This document shows positions 1 through 7,335 of a stretch of 8,536 bases of DNA, piece after piece. Where the stretch lies: contig JAMNXK010000060.1 in assembly GCA_023653245.1 (NCBI GenBank), forward strand, positions 1-8,536, read 5' to 3'. Position numbers and translations under genes: made by a program. Every line of letters begins with the position of its first letter. Position 1 is the stretch's first letter. The stretch is from Tagaea sp. (GTDB taxonomy: Bacteria > Pseudomonadota > Alphaproteobacteria > CACIAM-22H2). The notes beneath the pieces were generated by a model, which was not told where the DNA came from, did not search any database, and saw only the letters and a program-made list of their open reading frames with translations.

Positions 1-610
1 CCAGCCCGCGCGCGAAGGCCTCGACCGCGGCGTCGAGCTCCATCAGGAAGGGCATCGGGAATTCGTTCTTGTCGGTGAGCGGCGTGCGCACGAAGCCCGG
101 ATCGACGAGCTGGAGCTTGATCCCGAGCGCGTCGCATTCGGGCTTGAGCGCCTCGCACGCGTTGATGAGCGCGGCCTTGGTCGCACCGTAGACCGCGGCG
201 GTCGGCAAGCCCGAATACCCCGCGACCGACGCGACCACGGCGATGTGCTTCGTGCGCCTGGCCAGCAGCGGGGCGAGCGCGTGCAGCGTGCCCATCAGGT
301 TGATCTCGACCAGGCGGCGCGCGTCTTCGATCTTGAAGGCGGCGGCGGGCGTGGGCGTATGCGTGCCGGCATTGAGCACGGCGAGCGCGATCGTCCCGTG
401 CGCGGCTTCGATCCCGGCGACGGCCAATTCGCACGCGGCGGCGTCGGTGGTGTCGAGGGGCCAGGCGGCGATATTCGCGTTCTCGGCGGCCAGTGCCGCG
501 AGCGCCTCGGCCGAGCGCGCCGAGACGACCACTTTTCGGCCCTCGCGCGCGAGCTTGTGCGCCAACGCGCGGCCGATGCCGGAGGAAGCGCCGGTGATCC
601 AGACGGTCAT
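1..610 (-). CDS. SDR-family NAD(P)-dependent oxidoreductase (partial, C-terminus off window)
   Basis: This is a classical short-chain dehydrogenase/reductase, a cytoplasmic NAD(P)(H)-dependent oxidoreductase with a Rossmann fold; its substrate cannot be read from sequence. The 203 visible residues carry the cofactor loop TGASSGIG (residues 6-13), NAG (80-82), the tetrad Asn in EINLMG (N104), catalytic S128, and YGATK with Y141 and K145. A PGFVRTPLTDKNEFPMPF segment follows, as in the common PGxxxT loop. The start is fixed by the glycine motif lying only five residues in; no in-frame start lies further upstream before the previous gene. No strong Shine-Dalgarno is visible. The gene follows the DUF6134 gene by 31 bp on the same strand and is probably co-transcribed with it. 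The reading frame is open to the window edge, so roughly the last 40 or more residues are missing. Family assignment is firm; the specific function is unknown. Confidence 0.95.
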   Translation of the reverse strand, partial: MTVWITGASSGIGRALAHKLAREGRKVVVSARSAEALAALAAENANIAAWPLDTTDAAACELAVAGIEAAHGTIALAVLNAGTHTPTPAAAFKIEDARRLVEINLMGTLHALAPLLARRTKHIAVVASVAGYSGLPTAAVYGATKAALINACEALKPECDALGIKLQLVDPGFVRTPLTDKNEFPMPFLMELDAAVEAFARGL

Positions 611-641
611 GGAATCGTTACGCTCGCCAAGCCCAAGCGGT

Positions 642-1334
642 TCACCGCAGGATGTAGTCGAAGTCGAAGCCGCGATAATGGAACGACATGGACACGAGCT
701 TGCCTTCGGGCGAGTACCACGCGTCGACGTCGAGCCAAGGCTTGGGCTGGCGCTGGCCCCGGCGGATCTCGGTGCCTTTCATATTGTAGCGCCGGGTCTC
801 GATGTCGACCCCGCGCACGTTGCGCCGCTCGGACCCGCGCGCTTCGACCGCGAGCTCGGCGAGCGAACCCCATTGCAGATCGAAGGCCTTGCTCTGGCGC
901 ATCATCTCCGGCCGCCAATAGGTGATCGGGAACGTGTCGAGCGGCAGGTCGTGCTTCTCTTCGTGGCCGTCGACGAACAGCTTGCCGTCGCGGCGCTCGA
1001 CGCGCAGGCGGAATGGCTGGCCGTTGTCGTCGATGTCGCTCTCGACGCTGACGAGCTTGCCCTCGCGCCACACCTCGCGCGTGCGCTGGGCGTAGCGATA
1101 GACGGTGACGAAGGCGACGCGCACGCGCAAACTCGCCTCGATATCGACGATCAGGTCGCCGTCCTTCTCCGAAAACCGCAAGCGGTGATAGCCGATCTCG
1201 GCACCCGATTTGCGCACGGTGAAGTCGAGCCGCCCTTCCGGCGGCACGCCGGGCAGCACGCCGCCCGCCGCCCAGGCCGGCAGTGCCGCGGCGGCGAGCG
1301 CGATCGCGACGAAAAAACGACGCAACATCGTCAT
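642..1334 (-). CDS. Exported DUF6134-family protein
   Basis: A 230-residue protein with a clear Sec-type signal peptide: basic MTMLRRFF, a hydrophobic alanine/leucine core, and a cleavage site around AWA-A (residues 20-23). The mature part resembles the DUF6134 family as I remember it and is predicted to be periplasmic. It is rich in beta-strand patterns: a DFTVRKSGAEIGYHRLRF opening, repeated polar/hydrophobic alternation, and a C-terminal FHYRGFDFDYILR. This recalls the DUF3108-like fold of small envelope lipid-binding or barrel-like proteins, but that comparison is an inference. There are no catalytic motifs and no cysteines in the mature region. The start could be the ATG at 1334 or two codons later at 1328; neither has a strong ribosome site. 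It is the first gene of a likely two-gene unit with the SDR gene and is transcribed divergently from the small CPFCGC protein. Molecular function is unknown. Confidence 0.88.
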   Translation of the reverse strand: MTMLRRFFVAIALAAAALPAWAAGGVLPGVPPEGRLDFTVRKSGAEIGYHRLRFSEKDGDLIVDIEASLRVRVAFVTVYRYAQRTREVWREGKLVSVESDIDDNGQPFRLRVERRDGKLFVDGHEEKHDLPLDTFPITYWRPEMMRQSKAFDLQWGSLAELAVEARGSERRNVRGVDIETRRYNMKGTEIRRGQRQPKPWLDVDAWYSPEGKLVSMSFHYRGFDFDYILR

Positions 1335-1435
1335 GGAACCAAGGGGTTGGAGCCAGCCGCCCCTATGTGGCCTGCGGCTTGGGGTTTGGCAAGGTGGCGG
1401 GAACGGCCTATGTTGTAGGGAGCTTCGGAGGTCCC
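1335..1435. promoter_or_regulatory. Divergent intergenic control region
   Basis: These 101 bp separate the minus-strand DUF6134 gene from the plus-strand small exported protein and must contain both start signals. The plus-strand promoter is clear (1386-1414, listed separately). On the minus strand a weaker candidate reads TTGCCA (revcomp of 1387-1392) followed about 18-19 bp later by ACATAG or CATAGG (around 1361-1368). The two -35 elements would then overlap almost base for base, so the two polymerases would compete. The minus-strand promoter is tentative. Confidence 0.5.
1386..1414 (+). promoter_or_regulatory. Sigma70-type promoter of the small exported protein gene
   Basis: TTGGCA at 1386-1391, a 17-bp spacer, then TATGTT at 1409-1414. 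Spacing is optimal and both hexamers are close to the housekeeping consensus. The start of transcription would be near 1421, giving a very short leader with GGAGG at 1427-1431 just before the ATG at 1436. Confidence 0.65.
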
Positions 1436-1750
1436 ATGTCGAACACCCGCCGCCATCTGCTTCGCGCCGCCCTCGGGTTGGCCGCCGTGCCGGCCGTCGT
1501 GCCCGTCGCCTCGGCTTTGCGCATCGAGGATATGGACGCGCCCCGCCAGCGCCTGATCGTCACCGCGTGCGAAGCGCGCAACGAGCATCGCCGCCAGATC
1601 GCCGACATGATCGCCGAACTCGAAGGGCGCGGCGTGCCGGAAATCCAAGCGCGCGACGTGGCCATGGCCTCGGATTGCCCGTTCTGCGGCTGCGCGCTCG
1701 GCTTGGCGGCCTTGGACGAACTCCCCGAAGCGCCGCCGCCTTCGCGCTAG
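1436..1750 (+). CDS. Small exported protein with C-terminal CPFCGC motif, function unknown
   Basis: I do not recognise this 104-residue protein. The N-terminus TRRHLLRAALGLAAVPAVVPVASA (residues 4-27) is a signal peptide with paired arginines at 5-6 followed by leucines, so Tat export is plausible, though Sec cannot be excluded. The mature part is short and mostly helical (VTACEARNEHRRQIADMIAELE), with one cysteine at 45, and ends with DCPFCGCALG carrying C81, C84 and C86. A CxxCxC cluster in an exported protein suggests metal or cofactor binding or a disulfide role; this is inference. The ATG at 1436 is chosen because it has GGAGG at 1427-1431, sits just below a good promoter, and starts directly at the signal peptide; an upstream in-frame extension to 1283 would run through the promoter and into the divergent gene. 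Its TAG stop overlaps the stop of the opposing gene. Confidence 0.8.
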   Translation: MSNTRRHLLRAALGLAAVPAVVPVASALRIEDMDAPRQRLIVTACEARNEHRRQIADMIAELEGRGVPEIQARDVAMASDCPFCGCALGLAALDELPEAPPPSR

Positions 1751-2112
1751 GAATCCCGCCGGCGCGTCGGGAACGAGCCCGATTGCGGCCAGATCATTTC
1801 CAGCCCGATCGGCTGGTCGGTCGGCAGCTTGCGCAAGATGGCCTTCAGGCCGATCGCGTCGGCGTAGCGCTCGGCTTCCGAATCCGCGTGCGTGCGGATG
1901 CGCTTGCGCGTGGCGCCGGGCAGGCGGTCGAAGGCCGTGCGCGCGAGCTCGAAATTGAACGGGTTCTCGTCGTCGGCGGCGGTGCGCACCGCGCGCGCCA
2001 CGTGATGGTCGGGCCCGAGCAGCTCGGCCACCGTTTTCGACAGGATGAAAATCGCGCGCACGCGCGCTTGATCGCGGCTGCGGGCGGTCGACTGAAGACG
2101 GGGCTCGGGCAT
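1747..2112 (-). CDS. Hypothetical protein downstream of ccrM
   Basis: I do not recognise this 121-residue protein. It has no signal peptide, no membrane segment and no cysteine. It starts with a basic N-terminus (MPEPRLQSTARSRDQARVR), then a short hydrophobic helix (AIFILSKTVAELLG) and a region with DDENPFNFELARTAF and RLPGATRKRIRTHADSEAERYADAIG. The tail is proline/arginine-rich (QSGSFPTRRRDS). The overall look is a small, soluble, mainly helical and charged protein. The reading frame is credible because it fills the space between ccrM and the convergent gene, follows ccrM by 52 bp on the same strand, and has an ATG start with an AGGAAGG sequence somewhat far upstream (about 12 bp). It is probably the last gene of an rnhB-ccrM transcript. 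It terminates on the CTAG shared with the opposing gene. A role linked to DNA methylation or cell cycle is suggested only by position. Confidence 0.72.
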   Translation of the reverse strand: MPEPRLQSTARSRDQARVRAIFILSKTVAELLGPDHHVARAVRTAADDENPFNFELARTAFDRLPGATRKRIRTHADSEAERYADAIGLKAILRKLPTDQPIGLEMIWPQSGSFPTRRRDS

Positions 2113-2164
2113 CGGTTGACTCGGCCTTCCTGCGGACGGGCCCCCTCTTTACGCGGGCGTCCCG

Positions 2165-3316
<1,152 letters not shown>

Positions 3317-3318
<2 letters not shown>

Positions 3319-3943
3319 AAAGGCTTAGACGGCCTTGGGCGAGGGGCGCGAAGCTCAATCTGTGGTGGGGTGTGGGCCCGTGGACCACAAGGGATTCGAT
3401 ATGCGCGCTCGCGCCATAGCCCTTGTTCGACGCCCAGCCATAGGCGGGATACCGAACGGCCAAGCGTTCCATGATCCGGTCGCGGATCACTTTGGCGCAG
3501 ATCGACGCGGCGGCGATCGACAGGCTTTTGGCGTCGCCGCCGATCACGCAGTCGCAGGGAATGGCGAGGCCCTTGGGCGCGCGATTGCCGTCGATCAGCG
3601 CCAGGACCGGCGTCACGGCCAGCCGCGCCAATGCGCGAATCATCGCCAGATGCGTGGCCGCGAGAATGTTCGTCGCGTCGATCTCGCGCGCGCTGGCCGC
3701 ACCCAGCGCGAAATCGAGCGTGCCGATGGCTTTCTGCGCGCGCAGCTCGTCATACGCGCGTAGGCGCGCGGCCGGCGTCAGTTTCTTGGAATCGTCGATC
3801 AGGCCCGACAAAGTCCGCGGCAAACTCGCGGCACGGAACACCAAAGCGGCCGCGACCACGGGGCCGGCCAACGGTCCGCGCCCGGCTTCGTCGACCCCGG
3901 CGACGGGGCCGCCGGCGCGCCGCTCGCGGGCTAGGTCGGGCAT
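3317..3943 (-). CDS. rnhB: Ribonuclease HII
   Basis: This 208-residue cytoplasmic endonuclease cleaves RNA in RNA-DNA hybrids and single ribonucleotides embedded in DNA, using divalent metal ions. Family motifs are all present: VDEAGRGPLAGPVVAAA with catalytic D18 and E19, DDSKKL (50-55), LIDGN with D118, and GGDAKSLSIAAASICAKVIRD with D137 (the fourth carboxylate) and D155, followed by YPAYGWASNKGYG and a conserved HR near the end (PHHRLSF). Length is typical for bacterial RNase HII. The start at 3943 has AAGGA at 3951-3955, 7 bp upstream. Reading further upstream in frame would run through trcR, so the longer open frame is not used. The gene precedes ccrM by 48 bp on the same strand, an arrangement I recall from other Alphaproteobacteria, and the two are probably co-transcribed at least in part. 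It is divergent from trcR. Confidence 0.97.
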
Positions 3944-3991
3944 GGGCAAGTCCTTGAGGGAAAGAGGATTTTGGAATTCCGCACGGGCGTT

Positions 3992-4020
3992 TTGACCGCG
4001 CGCATCCGAGCCTATATAAG
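3992..4020 (+). promoter_or_regulatory. Sigma70-type promoter of trcR
   Basis: TTGACC at 3992-3997, a 17-bp spacer, and TATAAG at 4015-4020. Both hexamers are near consensus with ideal spacing, the best promoter in the window. Transcription would start near 4027, leaving a leader of about 80 nt before the trcR ATG, which contains the inverted repeat at 4054-4075. Confidence 0.75.
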
Positions 4021-4053
4021 GGGCGCCATTCGGACAATCCGGAACGGTACCGA

Positions 4054-4075
4054 TGTTTCCCTCGCATGGGAAACA
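4054..4075 (+). repeat. Perfect 8-bp inverted repeat in the trcR leader
   Basis: TGTTTCCC at 4054-4061 and its exact complement GGGAAACA at 4068-4075, separated by six bases (TCGCAT). In RNA this forms an 8-bp hairpin about 33 nt before the trcR start codon. In DNA it is a 22-bp dyad of the size bound by a dimeric regulator, centred roughly 38 bp downstream of the predicted transcription start. No T-run follows, so it is not a simple terminator. Operator or leader hairpin are both possible. Confidence 0.6.
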
Positions 4076-4108
4076 GCCTGCCGTTTTGCGTCGGAAATGG
4101 AGTGCGCG

Positions 4109-4717
4109 ATGTCGCTGTTGATGCCCAAGGCCACCGCCGTGTGGCTGGTCGAGAATACCGCGTTGAGCTTCGAGCAGATCGCCGAGTTCTGCGCGATGCA
4201 CCCGCTCGAAATCCAAGGCATCGCCGACGGCGAAGTCGCCATCGGCATCGTCGGGCTCGACCCCATCGCCAACAACCAGCTCACCCGCGAAGAGATCGAG
4301 CGCTGCGAGAAGGATCGCGAAGGCAAGCTCGTGATGCTCGAAGCCGATCTGCCGACGCCAATCCAGCGCACCAAGGGTGCCCGCTACACGCCGGTGTCCA
4401 AGCGCCAGGACCGCCCGGCGGCGATCGCCTGGCTGTTGCGCCATCACGCCGAACTCGCCGATGCCCAGATCGGCCGTCTGGTCGGCACGACCAAGCCGAC
4501 GATCCAGAAGATCCGCGACCGCACCCATTTCGACATGGCCAATATCAAGCCGACCAACCCGGTCGTGCTCGGGCTGTGCAGCCAAGACGCGCTCGACGAA
4601 GCGATCGGGCGCGCCGCGCGCTCGGCCGAACGCGCGGCCAAGGAGCAGGAACGCGCGGCCCGCCGCGCGGCCAAGGCCGCCGCCGCCGCCAAGGCCGAAG
4701 CCCCCTCCGACGCGTAA
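4109..4717 (+). CDS. trcR: Cell-cycle transcriptional regulator TrcR (DUF1013 family)
   Basis: A 202-residue protein of the DUF1013 family, which databases name the cell-cycle transcriptional regulator TrcR. It is found in Alphaproteobacteria and acts as a cytoplasmic DNA- or RNA-polymerase-associated regulator. The family signature is clear: LMPKATAVWLVENT (4-17), HPLEIQGIADGEVAIGIVGLDP (31-52), then LTREEIERCEKD, RYTPVSKRQDRP (92-103), a helix-turn-helix-like AIAWLLRHHAEL...AQIGRLVGTTKPTIQKIRDRTH (105-140) and the NIKPTNPVVLGLCSQ block (145-159). The tail from about 168 is a highly charged alanine/arginine helix (AARSAERAAKEQERAARRAAK), likely coiled or nucleic-acid binding and more variable than the core. 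The ATG at 4109 is chosen because GGAG lies at 4099-4102 with a 6-bp spacer and family members begin near MPKATAVWL; an in-frame ATG at 4097 lacks a properly spaced site. The gene is divergent from rnhB-ccrM. Its stop codon lies within a 15-bp tandem duplication. Confidence 0.93.
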   Translation: MSLLMPKATAVWLVENTALSFEQIAEFCAMHPLEIQGIADGEVAIGIVGLDPIANNQLTREEIERCEKDREGKLVMLEADLPTPIQRTKGARYTPVSKRQDRPAAIAWLLRHHAELADAQIGRLVGTTKPTIQKIRDRTHFDMANIKPTNPVVLGLCSQDALDEAIGRAARSAERAAKEQERAARRAAKAAAAAKAEAPSDA

Positions 4718-4735
4718 CCGTCCGACGCGTAACCG
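4706..4735 (+). repeat. 15-bp tandem duplication across the trcR stop codon
   Basis: TCCGACGCGTAACCG occurs twice without a gap (4706-4720 and 4721-4735), and a degenerate start of a third copy follows (TTCGA). The unit is five codons long, so the second copy repeats the end of TrcR (SDA then TAA) in the same frame and supplies a second in-frame stop. It looks like a recent slippage event and is probably neutral. Confidence 0.85.
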
Positions 4736-4745
4736 TTCGAGGTCT

Positions 4746-4766
4746 AGCCCTCCTTCGCGGAGGCCT
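4746..4766 (+). terminator. Possible weak hairpin after trcR
   Basis: CCTCC at 4749-4753 pairs with GGAGG at 4759-4763 around the loop TTCGC; beyond one C-C mismatch two more pairs (AG/CT) extend the stem. No T-run follows, so if it terminates transcription it does so weakly or with Rho. Read-through from trcR into the nucleotidase gene, 85 bp further on, is possible. Confidence 0.35.
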
Positions 4767-4802
4767 GCTAGTCTCGCGCCTTCGGAAGACGGGAGGCGGG
4801 CG

Positions 4803-6407
4803 ATGCGGGCATACAAAATCGGGTTGATCGGTCTGGCGCTGGGCTTGCTCGCGGCGTGCGCGCCGCCCGAACCGCTGCGCCTGACCATCCTGCACAACAA
4901 CGACGTCCATTCGCGCCTGCAGCCCGTTTCGGCGCAGAACAACAATTGCTCGGCCCAACAGCTGGCGCAGAACCAATGCTTCGGCGGGATGGCGCGCGTC
5001 GCCACGCTGATCGAGCGCGAGCGCGCGGCGGCGGCGGCGAGCGGCCGTCAGGTGCTGATCCTCGACGCGGGCGACCAGTTCCAGGGCTCGCTCTTCTATT
5101 CGCACTACAAGGGTGCCGCCGAGGCCGAGGTGATGAACCTCATGGCCTACGACGCGATGGCGCTGGGCAACCACGAATTCGACGACGGGCCCGAAGTGCT
5201 CGCGCGCTTCCTGCGCACCGTGCGCGTGCCGGTCTTGAGCGCCAATGTCGACGCGAGCGCCGAGCCCGCGATCCGCGGACTCTTCCGCAGCCATATCGTC
5301 GTGTCGCGCGGCGGGCATCGCGTGGCCATTATCGGCGCCACGACCGAAGACACGCCCACCATCGCCTCGCCCGGTCCGCGCACGCTCTTCCCGCGCGCCG
5401 AGGGCGTGCTGACCCCGCTGATCGCGCGGCTGCGCGGCGAGGGGATTTCGCACGTCGTGCTGCTCTCCCATCTCGGCCTGTCGCGCGACCGCGAGGTCGC
5501 CGCCGCCGTCGACGGCATCGACGTGATCGTCGGCGGGCATTCGCACACGCTGCTGTCCAACACCGCCCAAGGCGCCGAAGGTCCGTATCCGGTGCGCGTG
5601 CGCGGGCCGTCGGGGCGCGAGGTGCCGATCGTCCAGGCGATGGCGTTCACGCGCTTCGTCGGCCGGCTCGATCTGGATTTCGACGCGGCCGGCAACGTGA
5701 CCCGCGCCCAGGGCGACACGATTCCCGTCGTCCAATCGATCGTCCCCAATCCCGCCATTCAGGCGGCGATCGACCGGCTCGACGCGCCCTTGGTCGAAGT
5801 GCGCGCCCGTCCGGTCGGCGCTTCGGCGGCCGAGTACACGCTCGACGGCTGCCGCGCGCGCGAATGCGCGCTCGGCAATCTGGTGAGCGAGGCGATCCTC
5901 GCCGCCACGCGCCAGGCGGGCACGCAGATCGCCCTGCAGAACGGCGGCGGATTGCGCGCGGGCATTCCCGCCGGCGCGGTGACCCTCGGTCACGTGCTGA
6001 CCACGCTGCCGTTCCAGAACGCGGTCGCCACGCTGAAGCTGCGCGGGTCCGATTTCATCGCCGCGTTGGAGAACGGGCTCAGCCAAGTCGAGCAAACCGC
6101 CGGCCGCTTCCCGCAAGTCGCGGGCGTGCGCTACACCTGGGACCGTGCGCGACCCGCCGGATCGCGCGTCGTGTCGGTCGAGCTGCGCCGCCCCGACGGC
6201 ACGTTCGGGCCCTTCGATCCGAACGCGATCTACACGGTGGCGACCAACGACTTCATGCGCCGGGGCGGGGATGGCTACACGGTGCTTCGCGACCGCGCGA
6301 TCGATCCCTACGATTTCGGTCCCGGCCTGGACGACGCGCTGGCGGAGTTCATCCGCGCCAACAATCCCGTGCGCGTCGGGCTCGACGGCCGTATCGTGAC
6401 ACGCTGA
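4803..6407 (+). CDS. 5'-nucleotidase / UDP-sugar hydrolase-type metallophosphatase lipoprotein
   Basis: A 534-residue enzyme of the UshA/5'-nucleotidase family, which removes phosphate from nucleotides (and often splits UDP-sugars or other nucleotide diesters) outside the inner membrane using two metal ions. The N-terminus is a lipoprotein signal ending in LLAAC, so C19 is lipidated. The metallophosphatase domain shows the five metal motifs: NNDVH (D34, H36), DAGDQF (D91), GNHEFDDG (122-129), LLSHLG (H223) and GGHSHT (244-249). The C-terminal 5'-nucleotidase domain shows GNLVSEA, QNGGGLRAG (379-387), PFQNAVAT, FPQVAG (436-441) and RRGGDGYTV (D490). A cysteine pair in the N-terminal domain (C49, C59) and another at DGCRARECALGN may form disulfides, fitting an exported protein. 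The start at 4803 has GGGAGG at 4791-4796 and begins the signal peptide; the frame is open much further upstream but that would overlap trcR. It is the first of three closely spaced exported-hydrolase genes. Exact substrate is uncertain. Confidence 0.95.
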   Translation: MRAYKIGLIGLALGLLAACAPPEPLRLTILHNNDVHSRLQPVSAQNNNCSAQQLAQNQCFGGMARVATLIERERAAAAASGRQVLILDAGDQFQGSLFYSHYKGAAEAEVMNLMAYDAMALGNHEFDDGPEVLARFLRTVRVPVLSANVDASAEPAIRGLFRSHIVVSRGGHRVAIIGATTEDTPTIASPGPRTLFPRAEGVLTPLIARLRGEGISHVVLLSHLGLSRDREVAAAVDGIDVIVGGHSHTLLSNTAQGAEGPYPVRVRGPSGREVPIVQAMAFTRFVGRLDLDFDAAGNVTRAQGDTIPVVQSIVPNPAIQAAIDRLDAPLVEVRARPVGASAAEYTLDGCRARECALGNLVSEAILAATRQAGTQIALQNGGGLRAGIPAGAVTLGHVLTTLPFQNAVATLKLRGSDFIAALENGLSQVEQTAGRFPQVAGVRYTWDRARPAGSRVVSVELRRPDGTFGPFDPNAIYTVATNDFMRRGGDGYTVLRDRAIDPYDFGPGLDDALAEFIRANNPVRVGLDGRIVTR

Positions 6408-6429
6408 ACCACCGGAAAAAGGAAACGCC

Positions 6430-7335
6430 ATGGCTCCCGACGACCTTATCCCCGCCGCTTTGCGCGACGAAAAGAAGGCCCTGCTGCCCGACGCGATGCC
6501 GGTCGGCCGGCGCGGCTTCATGGCGGGCGCTTCGCTCGCCACCGGCTACGCGATCGCCGCCGGCCCCGTGCAGGCGCAGACCGCGATCCGCACCGATACC
6601 CAAGGCCTCGCCGACGGCATGGTGAATATCCGCACGGCCGACGGCCGCCAGATGCCCGCCTATTACGCGCGGCCCGCGCAAGGCGACAAATTCGCCACCG
6701 TGATCGTCGTGCAGGAAATCTTCGGCGTGCACGAATACATCAAGGACACGTGCCGGCGCCTGGCCAAGATCGGCTATCTGGCCGTCGCACCCGAGTATTA
6801 TTTCCGCCAGGGCAATCCGGCGGCCGCCCCCGACGTGCCGACCATCTTGCGCGACATCGTCGGGCGCGTGCCCGACGCGCAAGTGATGGCCGATACCGAC
6901 GCGGCCGTCGCTTGGGCCGCGGGCCCGGTGGGCAAGGGCGAGACCTCGCGGCTGGGCATCACCGGCTTCTGCTGGGGCGGGCGCGTGGTGTGGCTCTACG
7001 CCGCGCACAACCAAAACCTGCGCGCCGGCGTGGCGTGGTACGGCGTGCTGACCGGCCCGACCAACGAGATGCGCACGCGCCATCCGCTCGACGTCGTCGC
7101 CAACATCAACGCGCCGGTCTTGGGCCTTTACGGCGGCGCCGATCAGGGCATTCCAAACGACACGGTCGAGCGCATGCAAGTCGCCTTGCGCAACGGCGGC
7201 AAGCGCTCGGAAATCGTGCTCTATCCCGACATGCCCCACGCCTTCCACGCCGATTACCGGCCGAGCTATCGCGAAGCGACGGCGCGCGACGGCTGGCGCC
7301 GCTTGGAGGTTTGGTTCTCGCGAAATCTCGTGTGA
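6430..7335 (+). CDS. Dienelactone hydrolase family protein with Tat signal
   Basis: A 301-residue alpha/beta hydrolase of the dienelactone hydrolase family. These enzymes open lactones or cleave esters with a Cys-Asp-His triad; the real substrate here is unknown. The nucleophile is C181 in GFCWGG, the acid D238 in YGGADQGIP, the base H270 in PHAFHADYRPSY, and E96 in VVQEIFGVHEYI matches the conserved glutamate that tunes the cysteine. The N-terminus is unusual: about 25 polar residues precede a twin-arginine motif, VGRRGFMAGASL (R27, R28), and a hydrophobic stretch ending in PVQA (cleavage after about residue 49), so the protein is likely exported folded by Tat. The ATG has AGGA at 6420-6423 with a 6-bp spacer. 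It begins 22 bp after the nucleotidase stop and its stop overlaps the next gene by 4 bp, so all three form an operon. Classical catabolic dienelactone hydrolases are cytoplasmic; this exported subgroup is less well characterised. Confidence 0.94.
   Translation: MAPDDLIPAALRDEKKALLPDAMPVGRRGFMAGASLATGYAIAAGPVQAQTAIRTDTQGLADGMVNIRTADGRQMPAYYARPAQGDKFATVIVVQEIFGVHEYIKDTCRRLAKIGYLAVAPEYYFRQGNPAAAPDVPTILRDIVGRVPDAQVMADTDAAVAWAAGPVGKGETSRLGITGFCWGGRVVWLYAAHNQNLRAGVAWYGVLTGPTNEMRTRHPLDVVANINAPVLGLYGGADQGIPNDTVERMQVALRNGGKRSEIVLYPDMPHAFHADYRPSYREATARDGWRRLEVWFSRNLV

Larger units (their letters stand above)
3944..4108. promoter_or_regulatory. Divergent rnhB/trcR control region
   Basis: These 165 bp hold the start signals for rnhB-ccrM (minus) and trcR (plus). 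The plus promoter is strong and is listed separately. The AT-rich element CCTATATAAGG at 4011-4021 is nearly palindromic and on the minus strand reads TATAGG. A minus-strand TTGTCC lies 15 bp before it, which is a short spacer, so the minus promoter is only tentative. No GANTC site and no CtrA-type box was found here. A perfect inverted repeat at 4054-4075 lies in the trcR leader. Confidence 0.55.

Noticed and set aside
243..1418. 391-codon plus-strand open frame across the SDR and DUF6134 genes
   Set aside because: It spans two well-supported minus-strand genes and has no domain of its own.
3944..4108. GANTC or CtrA (TTAA-N7-TTAA) control of the trcR promoter
   Set aside because: I scanned the region and found neither motif.
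4377..4802. Upstream extension of the nucleotidase frame
   Set aside because: It overlaps trcR in another frame and is Arg/Pro-rich without motifs. The lipoprotein signal and GGGAGG fix the start at 4803.
3944..5005. Upstream extension of the rnhB reading frame to a 562-codon protein
   Set aside because: The extension lies antisense to trcR, is repetitive in Gly/Leu/Arg, and the RNase HII family begins at the ATG at 3943, which has its own AAGGA.
4545..6542. Very long open frame (665 codons) on the minus strand opposite the nucleotidase gene
   Set aside because: It mirrors codon-position bias of the real plus-strand gene in GC-rich DNA. Its translation is low-complexity in Arg, Ala, Gly and His with no family motif, while the plus strand carries full metallophosphatase motifs.
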